Positions 12,228 to 21,115 of a stretch of 43,565 nt of DNA are shown in pieces. Positions within the stretch are counted from its first letter, which is position 1. Every line of letters begins with the position of its first letter. This DNA is from Gordonia namibiensis NBRC 108229 (lineage in GTDB: Bacteria; Actinomycetota; Actinomycetes; Mycobacteriales; Mycobacteriaceae). The stretch is from NCBI RefSeq assembly GCF_000298235.1, contig NZ_BAHE01000043.1, forward strand, positions 1 through 43,565, given 5' to 3'. Position numbers and translations under genes: made by a program. The notes below the pieces were generated by a model, which saw only the letters and a program-made list of their open reading frames with translations, ran no database searches and was not told the origin of the DNA.

Positions 12228-12883
12228 GCCACAACTCCTCGCGCGTCGACGGGCCACGCCGACCGTGACAGTCGGGCATCGTTGATCAGCCCGGTCACCC
12301 GAGCCGCGTGATCGCCGGTTGCCAGTCGTGCGCAGACCTCGGCCGCTGCGCCGTGCAGGGCAGGGTCGTCGAGATGCCGCTGCAGCCAGCCGAACACGCC
12401 GGCCTGGCTGCCGAACGGCAGCGGCGCGCGGGTCGCGGGGTCGGCGAGGACTCCGTGACGCGACACGTAGATGTCGAACTCGTCCGGAGTGGCGGGAGCG
12501 TCGGCGGGCAGCCGAGGGTCACCGAGAAAAATGAGGGGATGGTCGTGCGTGTTCACTGTCCGTCGATCGTAGTTGGGTTCGGTGAGGTCCAGCGCCTCGG
12601 ACTGCGGGGGTGAGAGCCAGGCGGCCACCGTCTCCAATGTGCCGTGACCAGTGCGAACGGGTGCCGCGGGAACGTATCCACGTGCCGCGACGTGGGCGGA
12701 ATGACCGACTGTGATGTTGGCGACGCGTACCCGTGTCAGGTGCAGGACGCCAGCGGGGTCCAGGTGGCCGAGCTTCCGACGCAACACGCTCGGCGCCGCA
12801 TTCGAGCCGACCGCCACCACCAGGCGCGTACCGGGTGGGGGAGCAGACTGCGGGTCCCGCTCGACCACAACGGACGCGGACAC
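12224..12883 (-). CDS. Gamma-glutamylcyclotransferase-like conserved protein
   Basis: A 219-residue soluble protein starting with GTG. Near the N-terminus it has VVAVGSNAAPSVLRRKL, and later WLSPPQSEALDLTEPNYDRR. These resemble the YGSN substrate loop and the LDxxEGxxY segment carrying the catalytic Glu in the gamma-glutamylcyclotransferase fold, so the family call is an inference from two motifs. It overlaps the start of the helicase gene by 4 bases, so the two are made from one message. No signal peptide or membrane segment is visible. The ribosome-binding site at the chosen start is weak, so a slightly shorter protein is possible. The substrate is unknown. Confidence 0.7.
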   Translation of the reverse strand: MSASVVVERDPQSAPPPGTRLVVAVGSNAAPSVLRRKLGHLDPAGVLHLTRVRVANITVGHSAHVAARGYVPAAPVRTGHGTLETVAAWLSPPQSEALDLTEPNYDRRTVNTHDHPLIFLGDPRLPADAPATPDEFDIYVSRHGVLADPATRAPLPFGSQAGVFGWLQRHLDDPALHGAAAEVCARLATGDHAARVTGLINDARLSRSAWPVDARGVVA

Positions 12884-12974
12884 CCAGGGATAGTTCTCTG
12901 GTGGGTGTGCCGCGTCCGTGTGGTCGTCGGTGGTGCTCAGCGTCGTCCTCGCATCGGGCTACCGGGCGGGACGG

Positions 12975-14093
12975 TCAGCCGCGTGCCTTGCGCCAACGCT
13001 TGCGACCCTCGTCTGCGGTGTGCGCCGCGGTCTCCTCGGCGGCGGCCGCGAGATGCCGGGCGGACTCGGCGAGTTCGGCCGACCGGGCGCGTGCGAGTTC
13101 GGCGAACTCAGCCGAACGGTCCCGGGCGATGTCGGCGAACTCGGCCGAACGGTCGCGGGCGACATCGGCGAACTTCGGCGCGTTCTTCGCGGCCTGCTTC
13201 TTGGCCTTCTTCGCGCGCTTCTGCGCCTGCTTGGCCAGCTTCGGTCCGCGCTTGCGTGCGGTCTCGGCCAGTTCCGACGAGCGATCGAGCGCGGCGTCGG
13301 CCAGGCTCGACGAACGCACGATGGCGGCGTCGGCGAGAACTGGTGCACGGTCGCGCAGGCGGTCGGCGACCTCGGCCGCGGTGTCGGCGGCCCGCTCCGC
13401 GATCTCGAGCGAACGCTTCTGCGCGGACTCGGCCAGTTCGGGGGCGTGCTCGCGGAACTTGGCCGCGGCCTCGGCCGTCCACTCCGCGGAACGCTCGGAC
13501 AGCACGTGGGCGCCCTTGCTCAGCAGGTCACCGGCCTCGGCCGACCGCTCGCCGACGATCTCGGCGCCCTCGTGGCCGCGTTCGACGAGGGTGTCCCAGG
13601 TCGAGTGGCCGGCAGCGGCGCCGATCGGGAGAGCCGCGGCGACGGCGCTGGCCTTCTGCTTGCCGCGCCACGCGAGCGACGGCTTGCCCTCGGTGTCCAC
13701 AGCGGCCAGCAGCACGCCGCCGAGCAGGCCGATGTTCTTGATGAACGCGTCGCGCTGGGCTTCCTTGCGGACCGGGTCGGCCTCGTTCCAGAAGTCCGTG
13801 CCGGCGGCCGTCGTCGGGATCAGGGTTCCGGCCAGGACCACCGAGGCGAGACGCGGGAACTTGCCGGTCGCCAGCAGGATGCCGCCACCGATCTGTGCCG
13901 CGGCGTTGATCTGGACCAGCGTCTCGGTGTTCTCCGGGACCTTGTCCGCGACCTCCGGCGGCAATGCGGTGCGCGCCTTGTCGACGAGCGGCGCCGCGGA
14001 CTGCGCGATCGGTTTCGGGCTCCGGATGGCGTCGACGCCACTGGCGACGAACGCTGACGCGAGGAGCGGGCGGGCGATACGGCGGAGAATCAT
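12975..14093 (-). CDS. DoxX-like membrane protein with a C-terminal 11-residue-repeat helical tail
   Basis: A 372-residue protein. Residues 1-160 hold several hydrophobic segments (for example around 8-22, 62-95, 117-132 and 148-161) with the pattern of actinobacterial DoxX-family proteins. From residue 210 to 352 there are 13 consecutive units of exactly 11 residues with no insertion or deletion, such as ADVARDRSAEF, ADIARDRSAEF and AELARARSAEL; the middle units are lysine-rich (AKQAQKRAKKA). Repeats of this length form extended amphipathic helices in apolipoproteins, synuclein and LEA proteins, so lipid or membrane-surface binding is my inference. The ATG at 14093 is preceded by GAAGAAGG at a usable distance. 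It is downstream of the MBL-fold gene on the same strand but separated from it by a long hairpin, so it is probably transcribed on its own. Confidence 0.82.
   Translation of the reverse strand: MILRRIARPLLASAFVASGVDAIRSPKPIAQSAAPLVDKARTALPPEVADKVPENTETLVQINAAAQIGGGILLATGKFPRLASVVLAGTLIPTTAAGTDFWNEADPVRKEAQRDAFIKNIGLLGGVLLAAVDTEGKPSLAWRGKQKASAVAAALPIGAAAGHSTWDTLVERGHEGAEIVGERSAEAGDLLSKGAHVLSERSAEWTAEAAAKFREHAPELAESAQKRSLEIAERAADTAAEVADRLRDRAPVLADAAIVRSSSLADAALDRSSELAETARKRGPKLAKQAQKRAKKAKKQAAKNAPKFADVARDRSAEFADIARDRSAEFAELARARSAELAESARHLAAAAEETAAHTADEGRKRWRKARG
13038..13466 (-). repeat. 33-bp coding repeats (13 x 11 residues) in the DoxX-like gene
   Basis: Thirteen in-frame 33-bp units encode residues 210-352 of the DoxX-like protein. 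The consensus is Ala-Asp/Glu-x-Ala-x-x-Arg-Ser/Ala-x-Glu-Leu/Phe. DNA identity is high between the units around 13071-13169, suggesting recent duplication there, and lower in the others. Confidence 0.85.
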
Positions 14094-14302
14094 CGGTCAC
14101 AACCTTCTTCGATCGAGTGCGGTTCGAGATCCGTCGGGGTACAGCGCATTTCTGGCCTGATCAACGCTACCCGCCCTTCGGATACATGCAGGTGAATCGA
14201 CTCTTCGTGATCCGTTCGGGAACTTCGGGAGCACCGAGGTCACGATCGGGAGAGCGTTTCGGGTGTCAGATATCCGGGGAGACCCATCCCCAAACCTGAA
14301 GC

Positions 14303-14370
14303 AAACCCGCCTCTTTTCCGTAAACCCACCCCCGCACGAGGGGGCGCGTTTACGGAAAAGGGGTGGGTTT
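14303..14370. terminator. Long near-perfect hairpin between MBL-fold and DoxX-like genes
   Basis: Nested arms pair almost end to end: AAACCC (14303-14308) with GGGTTT (14365-14370), a GC-rich stretch with two G-U pairs, TTTTCCGTAAAC (14314-14325) with GTTTACGGAAAA (14348-14359), then CCCCC with GGGGG around a 6-base loop. It lies just past the stop of the leftward MBL-fold gene and is the likely terminator of that gene. Its length and symmetry also fit a palindromic intergenic repeat element. Confidence 0.65.
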
Positions 14371-14378
14371 TGCGGGTG

Positions 14379-15059
14379 TCACCAGCCGCGTTCGCGCCAC
14401 TCCTGCAGCGACGGACGCTCGGCACCGAGGGTGGTGTCCTTCCCGTGTCCGGGGTAGACGACGGTCGAGTCGCCGAAACGGTCGAACAGCTTGGTGGATA
14501 CGTCCTCGATGAGGGTGTCGAAGTCCTCGGACTTCCAGGTCTTGCCGATGCCGCCGGGGAACAGACAGTCGCCGGTGAACAGGTGGACGGTGTCGCCGTC
14601 GGTCAGAGCCAGGGCGATGGAACCCGGGGTGTGGCCGACGAGATGGATCGCCTCGAAGCGCAGGTCGCCGACCTCGATCACGTCGCCGTCGTCGACGAGA
14701 CGATCCGGTGTGACCGGCAACTCGGGGGCGTCGAACCGGCCGGCAGCGGTGGGGACACCGGTGTGTTCGGCGACGGCGGCGAGCGCCTGCACGTGGTCGA
14801 AGTGCTGGTGGGTCGTGAAGATCAGTGCGGGCTTCCCGCCGACGGCGTCGAGGGTGGCGATGATCGTGTCCGCATCGTTCGCGGCGTCGATGATCAGCTG
14901 GTCGCCGGTGACCTTCGAGGTCACCACGTACACGTTGTTGTCCATCGACCCGACGGACAGTTTGACGATGGTGGCCGAGTCCAGAGTGCGTCGCTGCGGG
15001 GTCTTCGATTCGGAGAGATCGCCGGTGTAGGAGTCGCTGATCGGTGTCGCTGAGGTCAT
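14379..15059 (-). CDS. Metallo-beta-lactamase-fold hydrolase (glyoxalase II-like; Rv1637c-type)
   Basis: A 226-residue soluble protein with the zinc motif THQHFDH (HxHxDH), followed by the further metal-ligand regions GHTPGS, TGDCLFPGG and VVYPGHGKDT in the usual order. Enzymes of this group hydrolyse thioesters such as S-lactoylglutathione analogues; the actual substrate here cannot be read from sequence. The gene is divergent from uvrA, the arrangement known from mycobacteria. The start at ATG 15059 gives a complete domain but has no clear ribosome-binding site. The upstream 265 bp to uvrA hold no gene. Confidence 0.88.
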   Translation of the reverse strand: MTSATPISDSYTGDLSESKTPQRRTLDSATIVKLSVGSMDNNVYVVTSKVTGDQLIIDAANDADTIIATLDAVGGKPALIFTTHQHFDHVQALAAVAEHTGVPTAAGRFDAPELPVTPDRLVDDGDVIEVGDLRFEAIHLVGHTPGSIALALTDGDTVHLFTGDCLFPGGIGKTWKSEDFDTLIEDVSTKLFDRFGDSTVVYPGHGKDTTLGAERPSLQEWRERGW

Positions 15060-15324
15060 GCGACAAGGCTATGACACCGCTCGGCCGGTGTGTGACGCTC
15101 GCGACGGTCGGGCGTGGTCTGGGCGCGGGTATCGTGGACTATCGGTCCGATGGTGTATGCGCGGATGGCGAGACCGATCGTCCGGCCCGCGGGCCTCGAA
15201 TCCCATCCGGGCCGACGCATGCGGAACAGAATTGTCGGTGCCTGTCGTTACGGTGCCCATGCGCTACCCGTGCGCCCCGGTGAGTTTGAGAAGACTCTGA
15301 CTTGAAAAGAATGTTAGGACTGCA
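15060..15324. promoter_or_regulatory. Divergent upstream region of the MBL hydrolase and uvrA
   Basis: This 265-bp spacer must hold the promoters for two divergent genes. I looked for the mycobacterial LexA box (TCGAAC-N4-GTTCGA) before uvrA and did not find a convincing match. A weak -35-like TTGAGA is at 15286 without a good -10. No coding or repeat content is seen. Confidence 0.35.
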
Positions 15325-18207
15325 GTGGTTGATCGTCTGATCGTCCGAGGTGCCCGCGAACACAATTTGCGCGGCATCGATGTCGACCTCCCTCGGGACA
15401 GCCTCATCGTGTTCACCGGGTTGTCGGGGTCGGGCAAGTCGTCCCTCGCCTTCGACACGATCTTCGCCGAGGGGCAGCGCCGCTACGTCGAGTCGCTGTC
15501 GGCCTACGCGCGGCAGTTCCTGGGCCAGATGGACAAGCCCGACGTCGACTTCATCGAAGGTCTGTCACCGGCGGTGTCCATCGACCAGAAGTCGACCAAC
15601 CGCAACCCACGGTCGACGGTCGGCACCATCACCGAGGTCTACGACTACCTGCGTCTGCTCTATGCCCGCGCAGGTAAGGCGCACTGTCCGATCTGTGGCG
15701 AGGCGATCGCCAAGCAGACGCCGCAACAGATCGTCGACCAGGTGCTCGCCATGGAGGAGGGCACCCGCTTCCAGGTTCTCGCACCGGTGGTCCGGACTCG
15801 CAAGGGCGAGTTCGTCGACCTCTTCGCCGAATTACAGACCCAGGGCTTCTCACGCGCCCGCATCGACGGCGTCGTCCACCAGCTGACCGACCCGCCGAAG
15901 CTGAAGAAGCAGGAGAAGCACGACATCGAGGTCGTCGTCGACCGCCTCGTCGTCAAGGCCGGCGCCAAGCAGCGTCTCACCGATTCGGTGGAAACCGGTC
16001 TGCGTCTCGCCGACGGCATCATCGTGCTCGACTTCGTCGACCTCGAAGAGGACGACCCGAATCGCGAGCGCCGGTTCTCCGAGAAGATGGCGTGCCCCAA
16101 CGCCCACCCGATCGCGATAGACGACCTCGAGCCGCGCTCGTTCTCGTTCAACTCGCCCTACGGTGCCTGCCCCGAGTGCGACGGCCTCGGGATCCGCAAG
16201 GAGGTCGATGAAGAACTCGTCGTGCCCGACCCGGAGATGAGCCTCGCCGAGGGCGCAATCGCGCCGTGGTCGACCGGTCACAACGCCGACTACTTCCTGC
16301 GCCTGATGTCGGGTCTTGCCGACCAGATGGGCTTCGACATCAACACCCCGTGGAAGAAGCTGCCGGTCAAGGCTCGTCGAGCGTTGCTCAACGGCAGCGA
16401 CCACCAGGTGCACGTGAAGTTCCGCAACCGCTACGGACGCACCCGCTCGTACTACACCGAGTTCGAGGGCGTCATGTCGTTCCTCGCCCGGCGGATGGAC
16501 CAGACCGAGTCCGAGCAGATGAAGGAACGCTACGAGGGGTACATGCGCGACGTGCCGTGCCCCGCCTGCCAGGGTGCGCGTCTGCGCCCGGAGATCCTCG
16601 CGGTCACCCTCGACCATCCCGAGTACGGCCCGAAGTCGATCGCCGAGGTCTGTGCGCTGTCGGTCGCCGACTGCGCGAACTTCCTCGACAACCTCCACCT
16701 CGACGAGCGTCAGGCCGCGATCGCCGGCCGCGTGCTCAAAGAGGTCCAGGCCCGTATCCGCTTCCTGCTCGACGTCGGACTGGAGTACCTGTCGCTGTCG
16801 CGTGCGGCCGGATCGCTGTCGGGCGGCGAGGCCCAGCGCATCCGCCTCGCGACGCAGATCGGCTCCGGACTCGCGGGCGTCCTCTACGTCCTCGACGAGC
16901 CGTCGATCGGTCTGCACCAGCGCGACAACCGTCGACTGATCGAGACCCTCACCCGACTCCGCGACCTGGGCAACACGCTGATCGTCGTCGAGCACGACGA
17001 GGACACCATCCGGTCCGCCGACTGGATCGTCGACATCGGTCCCCGAGCCGGTGAGCACGGCGGTCACGTCGTGCACAGCGGCAGCTACAAGGACCTGCTG
17101 AAGAACCGCCAGTCGCTGACCGGTGCGTACCTCTCGGGCCGGGATTCACTCCCGGTCCCGGAGATCCGCCGGCCGATCGACCGCAAGCGTCAGCTGACCG
17201 TCGTCGGTGCACGTGAGCACAACCTGCGCGGGATCGAGGTGTCGTTCCCGCTCGGCGTCATGACGGCGGTGACCGGTGTGTCCGGCTCCGGCAAGTCGAC
17301 GCTGGTCAACGACATCCTCGCAACCGTGCTCGCCAACAAGCTCAACGGCGCACGTCAGGTTCCCGGCCGCCACACGCGGATCAAGGGACTCGACAACCTC
17401 GACAAGCTCGTCCAGGTCGACCAGTCGCCGATCGGACGCACCCCGCGCTCCAACCCGGCGACCTACACCGGCGTCTTCGACAAGATCCGCACGCTGTTCG
17501 CGGCCACCACCGAGGCCAAGGTGCGCGGCTACCAGCCGGGCCGGTTCTCGTTCAACGTCAAGGGCGGCCGCTGTGAGGCCTGTACCGGCGAGGGCACAAT
17601 CAAGATCGAGATGAACTTCCTGCCGGACGTCTACGTCCCGTGCGAGGTCTGCCACGGTGCCCGCTACAACCGGGAGACCCTCGAGGTCCACTACAAGGGC
17701 AAGACCATCGCCGAGGTGCTCGACATGCCGATCGAGGAGGCCGCCGACTTCTTCGAGCCGGTCACCTCGATCCATCGCTACCTCAAGACCCTCAACGATG
17801 TCGGTCTCGGTTACGTCCGCCTCGGACAGCCGGCCCCGACCCTGTCGGGCGGCGAGGCGCAGCGCGTGAAGCTGGCTGCAGAGCTGCAGAAGCGGTCGAT
17901 GGGACGCACGGTCTACATCCTCGACGAGCCGACCACCGGCCTGCACTTCGAGGACATCAAGAAGCTCCTCGCGGTGATCAACGGCCTCGTCGACAAGGGC
18001 AACACGGTCATCACCATCGAGCACAACCTCGACGTCATCAAGACGGCCGACTGGGTCATCGACATGGGACCCGAGGGTGGCAGCGGCGGCGGCACGGTCG
18101 TCGCCGAGGGCACGCCCGAGGACATCGCGGTCGCGCCGGGCAGCCACACCGGCAAGTTCCTCGCCGAGATCCTCGAGGTCGACGAGACGATCGCGTCAGC
18201 GGGCTGA
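15325..18207 (+). CDS. uvrA: Excinuclease ABC subunit A
   Basis: A 960-residue UvrA of normal length, the damage-sensing ATPase of nucleotide excision repair that loads UvrB. Two ABC modules are seen: Walker A GLSGSGKS at residues 32-39 and GVSGSGKST near 651, signatures [12 protein letters not shown] near 498 and [12 protein letters not shown] near 842, and Walker B regions followed by DEPSIGLHQ and DEPTTGLHF. Cysteine pairs are present for the zinc modules (CPICGE near residue 116, CPECDG near 283, CPACQG near 412, CEACTG and CEVCHG near 750-775). The GTG start at 15325 has AGGA shortly upstream. It stands alone, with a bidirectional hairpin after its stop. Confidence 0.99.
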   Translation: MVDRLIVRGAREHNLRGIDVDLPRDSLIVFTGLSGSGKSSLAFDTIFAEGQRRYVESLSAYARQFLGQMDKPDVDFIEGLSPAVSIDQKSTNRNPRSTVGTITEVYDYLRLLYARAGKAHCPICGEAIAKQTPQQIVDQVLAMEEGTRFQVLAPVVRTRKGEFVDLFAELQTQGFSRARIDGVVHQLTDPPKLKKQEKHDIEVVVDRLVVKAGAKQRLTDSVETGLRLADGIIVLDFVDLEEDDPNRERRFSEKMACPNAHPIAIDDLEPRSFSFNSPYGACPECDGLGIRKEVDEELVVPDPEMSLAEGAIAPWSTGHNADYFLRLMSGLADQMGFDINTPWKKLPVKARRALLNGSDHQVHVKFRNRYGRTRSYYTEFEGVMSFLARRMDQTESEQMKERYEGYMRDVPCPACQGARLRPEILAVTLDHPEYGPKSIAEVCALSVADCANFLDNLHLDERQAAIAGRVLKEVQARIRFLLDVGLEYLSLSRAAGSLSGGEAQRIRLATQIGSGLAGVLYVLDEPSIGLHQRDNRRLIETLTRLRDLGNTLIVVEHDEDTIRSADWIVDIGPRAGEHGGHVVHSGSYKDLLKNRQSLTGAYLSGRDSLPVPEIRRPIDRKRQLTVVGAREHNLRGIEVSFPLGVMTAVTGVSGSGKSTLVNDILATVLANKLNGARQVPGRHTRIKGLDNLDKLVQVDQSPIGRTPRSNPATYTGVFDKIRTLFAATTEAKVRGYQPGRFSFNVKGGRCEACTGEGTIKIEMNFLPDVYVPCEVCHGARYNRETLEVHYKGKTIAEVLDMPIEEAADFFEPVTSIHRYLKTLNDVGLGYVRLGQPAPTLSGGEAQRVKLAAELQKRSMGRTVYILDEPTTGLHFEDIKKLLAVINGLVDKGNTVITIEHNLDVIKTADWVIDMGPEGGSGGGTVVAEGTPEDIAVAPGSHTGKFLAEILEVDETIASAG

Positions 18208-18210
18208 CAG

Positions 18211-18286
18211 GCACAGCAGAATCGCCACTTCCGTTGCAGCAGCGCTGGTTACAGCCGGCACCTCTGCTCGGGAGTGGCGATTGTGC
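18211..18286. terminator. Multi-tier stem-loop between convergent uvrA and small protein gene
   Basis: AATCGCCACTTCCG (18220-18233) pairs with CGGGAGTGGCGATT (18269-18282) at 13 of 14 positions. Inside are AGCAG/CTGCT and GCTG-GTTA-CAGC stems, and outside GCAC/GTGC can extend it. It sits between the stops of two converging genes, so it probably acts as a two-way terminator. There is no clear T-tract. Confidence 0.6.
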
Positions 18287-18297
18287 GTACGGCTGGG

Positions 18298-18600
18298 CTA
18301 CTGGCCCATCGACTTGCGGATCTCCTCGAGACGCTTCTTCGCTGCCTCGTCGCGCTTGCGCATCATCTCGTCGACGCTCTGACCTTCGGCACTCGCCTCG
18401 GCGAGTTCCTGGAAGCCGATGGCGGTGGTGATCCGGTTCTCGATCTTGTCCCGGACGAAGTCGAAGGTCGGGACACCGCTGTCGGTGTAGTCGGGATCGG
18501 GGAGGGTTCTCGGCACCGGACCGGTGTGCACGATCTCGGCGTCGATGACGTCGTCAGACGGGGGCGTGTTCGGTGCGTCGGACTCTCCGGGATTCGTCAT
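18298..18600 (-). CDS. Conserved small hypothetical protein
   Basis: A 100-residue acidic-to-charged soluble protein. The first 45 residues are Pro/Asp-rich and probably disordered. The second half (VRDKIENRITTAIGF, then MMRKRDEAAKKRLEEIRKSM) is a predicted helix with strong charge alternation. I do not recognise a family. Its place beside uvrA, pointing toward it, fits a small conserved protein seen next to uvrA in mycobacteria, but that is inference. The ATG at 18600 has no strong ribosome-binding site within view. The tandem repeat array lies directly upstream, so its promoter must be within or beyond the repeats. Confidence 0.7.
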   Translation of the reverse strand: MTNPGESDAPNTPPSDDVIDAEIVHTGPVPRTLPDPDYTDSGVPTFDFVRDKIENRITTAIGFQELAEASAEGQSVDEMMRKRDEAAKKRLEEIRKSMGQ

Positions 18601-18614
18601 GAGTCCAGGTTAGT

Positions 18615-18972
18615 GGTTTCGACACGCCTCGTCGCTACGCTCCTCGCCTGCTCAACCAGCAGAACCCTGCCGGGCGAGTAGCGACGACCGAGCGAAGCGA
18701 GGACGCCGCTGCAGATTTGTTCAGCAGAACCCTGCCGGCCGAGTAGCGACGACCGAGCGAAGCGAGGACGCCGCAGCAGGATTCGTTCAGCAGAACCCTG
18801 TCGGCCGAGTAGCGACGACCGAGCGAAGCGAGGACGCGGCAGCAGGATTCGTTCAGTAGGACCCTGCCGGCCGAGTAGCGACGACCGAGCGAAGCGAGGA
18901 CGCGGCCGCAGATTCGTTCAGTAGGACCCTGCCGGCCGAGTAGCGACGACCGGGCGAAGCGAGGACGCCGCG
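18615..18972. repeat. Five 65-66 bp tandem repeats preceded by one inverted related element
   Basis: The 385-bp spacer between the two minus-strand genes is filled by repeats. Units begin at 18657, 18722, 18788, 18854 and 18919 (periods 65, 66, 66, 65). Each contains CAGCAGAACCCTG or CAGTAGGACCCTG, then a nearly invariant core starting CGAGTAGCGACGACCGAGCG and running to GAGGACG, then a short variable joint. The last unit carries one base change in the core. Just before the array, 18615-18660 carries a related element in the opposite direction (CGTCGCTAC against GTAGCGACG), of the kind scattered between genes in actinobacteria. There are no spacers of differing sequence and no gene inside. 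Confidence 0.93.
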
Positions 18973-18985
18973 TATCGAGGTCCGC

Positions 18986-19411
18986 CTACTTCTTCGGGGC
19001 CCTCACCGGGCCGGTGTACTTCTCGCCGGGTCCTTCGCCGGGCTCGTCCGGGTATGCGCTGGCCTCACGGAAGGCGAGCTGCAGGCCCTTGAGGCCGTCG
19101 CGGATCGGGGCGGCATGGATGCCGAGGTCGGCCTTCGACGCATCGACGAGGCCGGCCAGGGCGGTGATGAGGGTACGGGCCTCGGGCAGGTCGATCCGGT
19201 CCTCCGGGGTGCCCTCGGCCAGGCCCAACTTCTCGGCGGCGGCACTCATGAGCATCACGATCGACCGGGTGATGACCTCGATGGCCGGAATATCTCCCAG
19301 GTCACGGACGTTGTCGAAGTCGGTGCGTGCCGCATCATCGATGTCGGCGCCACTGCCCGTCGCACCCTCCTGGGGTGTCGGTGCTTGTGACGAATTGGGG
19401 TTCTCGGCCAT
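18986..19411 (-). CDS. DUF1844 family protein
   Basis: A 141-residue protein starting at ATG 19411, with GGGAG about 10 bases upstream. After a Pro/Ser/Gly-rich, probably disordered first 35 residues, it has the DUF1844 core: IEVITRSIVMLMSAAAEKLG, then a Leu/Asp segment IDLPEARTLITALAGLVD and a C-terminal helix. The family is small and helical with no established function; its frequent position next to infC suggests a link to translation, which is not proven. An upstream extension to 19720 is open but has no coding character and would run through the infC promoter region. Confidence 0.85.
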   Translation of the reverse strand: MAENPNSSQAPTPQEGATGSGADIDDAARTDFDNVRDLGDIPAIEVITRSIVMLMSAAAEKLGLAEGTPEDRIDLPEARTLITALAGLVDASKADLGIHAAPIRDGLKGLQLAFREASAYPDEPGEGPGEKYTGPVRAPKK

Positions 19412-19744
19412 GGCTGTTAGACTCCCATAGCACGACCGCCCTGGTATGCGCCGGGGTCGTAAGTGGAGTTCCGCTCCCACCGTTCGACGCGAGTCCTCGC
19501 CTGGCGAGTTCGCCGCAGTCGCACGGTCCGGTTCACGCCGATCGTCGCAGATCGCATCCTGGTGATGCGACTGGGAAGATCGGCCGCGCTGTGCCCCCGG
19601 GGTGCAGTGAAGAGAATCGGTCGGTAACGGAGCCCCGCGGACATCGTCCCGGGGCTCGTTTGCTGAGGTTTGCGCTCGTTCTCCTGCACACGACCCTCGC
19701 CACGACGCGACGGTTACCACTGCAGGATTGAACTAGGAGGCCCC
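19412..19744 (+). promoter_or_regulatory. infC leader with a strong hairpin; divergent promoter region
   Basis: A gene-free 333-bp region between DUF1844 (leftward) and infC. GAGCCCCG (19630-19637) and CGGGGCTC (19650-19657) form a perfect 8-bp stem followed by GTTTGCTGAGGTTTG, a terminator- or attenuator-like structure about 90 bases before infC. It could regulate the infC-rpmI-rplT operon at the leader, as is known for IF3/L20 operons in other bacteria. AGGAGG is at 19735-19740. I do not find a convincing -35/-10 pair by eye. Confidence 0.5.
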
Positions 19745-20329
<585 letters not shown>

Positions 20330-20449
20330 GCCGTTCGGCCGGACGCGGGTGCATGCCCCGTCCCGGTCGAGATCACGAGACGTGAACCCGGATTCCAGCC
20401 GGACCTGGTCAGGTTCGGCTGCCCGAGTTCGCCCGACAGAAGGAAAGAC

Positions 20450-20644
20450 ATGCCTAAGAGCAAGACCCACAAGGGCACCGCGAAGCGATTCAAGGTGACC
20501 GGCAGCGGCAAGATCGTCCGTCAGAAGGCCAACCGCCGCCACCTGCTGGAGCACAAGCCCTCCAAGCGCACCCGTCGTCTCGACGGCACCACCGTCGTCA
20601 GCGAGAACGACACCCCTCGCATCAAGCGCCTGCTGAACATCTGA
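20450..20644 (+). CDS. rpmI: 50S ribosomal protein L35
   Basis: A 64-residue basic protein beginning [18 protein letters not shown], the standard L35 N-terminus, of normal length. AGAAGGA lies 5-8 bases before the ATG. It follows infC by 120 bp and precedes rplT by 43 bp, the conserved order. The infC-rpmI spacer contains GAACC/GGTTC arms that could fold but nothing decisive. Confidence 0.98.
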   Translation: MPKSKTHKGTAKRFKVTGSGKIVRQKANRRHLLEHKPSKRTRRLDGTTVVSENDTPRIKRLLNI

Positions 20645-20687
20645 CGCGCGCGAACCCAGACCTCTGACAAGCAAAAGGATTTAACAC

Positions 20688-21068
20688 ATGGCACGCGTGA
20701 AAAGGGCAGTGAACGCCCAGAAGAAGCGTCGGTCCACCCTCGAGGCCTCGAAGGGCTACCGCGGACAGCGGTCGCGCCTCTACCGCAAGGCCAAGGAGCA
20801 GCAGCTCCACTCGATGACCTACGCCTACCGGGACCGTCGCGCCCGCAAGGGTGAGTTCCGGAAGCTGTGGATCGCGCGTATCAACGCTGCGGCCCGCGCC
20901 AACGACATCACCTACAACCGCTTCATCCAGGGCCTCAAGGCCGCTGGTGTCGAGGTTGACCGCAAGGTGCTCGCCGACATCGCGGTGACCGATCCCGAGG
21001 CCTTCACCGGCCTGGTCGAGGTCGCCCGCAAGGCCCTGCCGGCCGACGTCAACGCCCCGGCTGCCTGA
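20688..21068 (+). CDS. rplT: 50S ribosomal protein L20
   Basis: A 126-residue L20, an early assembly protein that binds 23S rRNA. It shows the typical [15 protein letters not shown] start, [15 protein letters not shown], and the globular C-terminal half with [20 protein letters not shown]. In other bacteria L20 represses its own operon through the leader; no L20-binding site can be named here. It is the third gene of the infC operon and is followed after 47 bp by the methyltransferase gene. Confidence 0.98.
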   Translation: MARVKRAVNAQKKRRSTLEASKGYRGQRSRLYRKAKEQQLHSMTYAYRDRRARKGEFRKLWIARINAAARANDITYNRFIQGLKAAGVEVDRKVLADIAVTDPEAFTGLVEVARKALPADVNAPAA

Positions 21069-21115
21069 TTGCGCCACACCACACACGACCCGCGAGTCGC
21101 CCGAAGGATGATCCG

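Noticed and set aside
15060..15324. LexA/SOS box before uvrA
   Set aside because: The only similar string (GAACAGAATTGTC near 15221) is not a proper inverted repeat of the mycobacterial consensus.
18657..18972. CRISPR array
   Set aside because: Repeats are 65-66 bp and adjoining, the joints are short and similar rather than unique spacers, and there are no cas genes.
18986..19720. Longer 244-residue version of the DUF1844 protein
   Set aside because: The first 103 residues have no coding character and overlap the infC leader; ATG 19411 has a proper ribosome-binding site.
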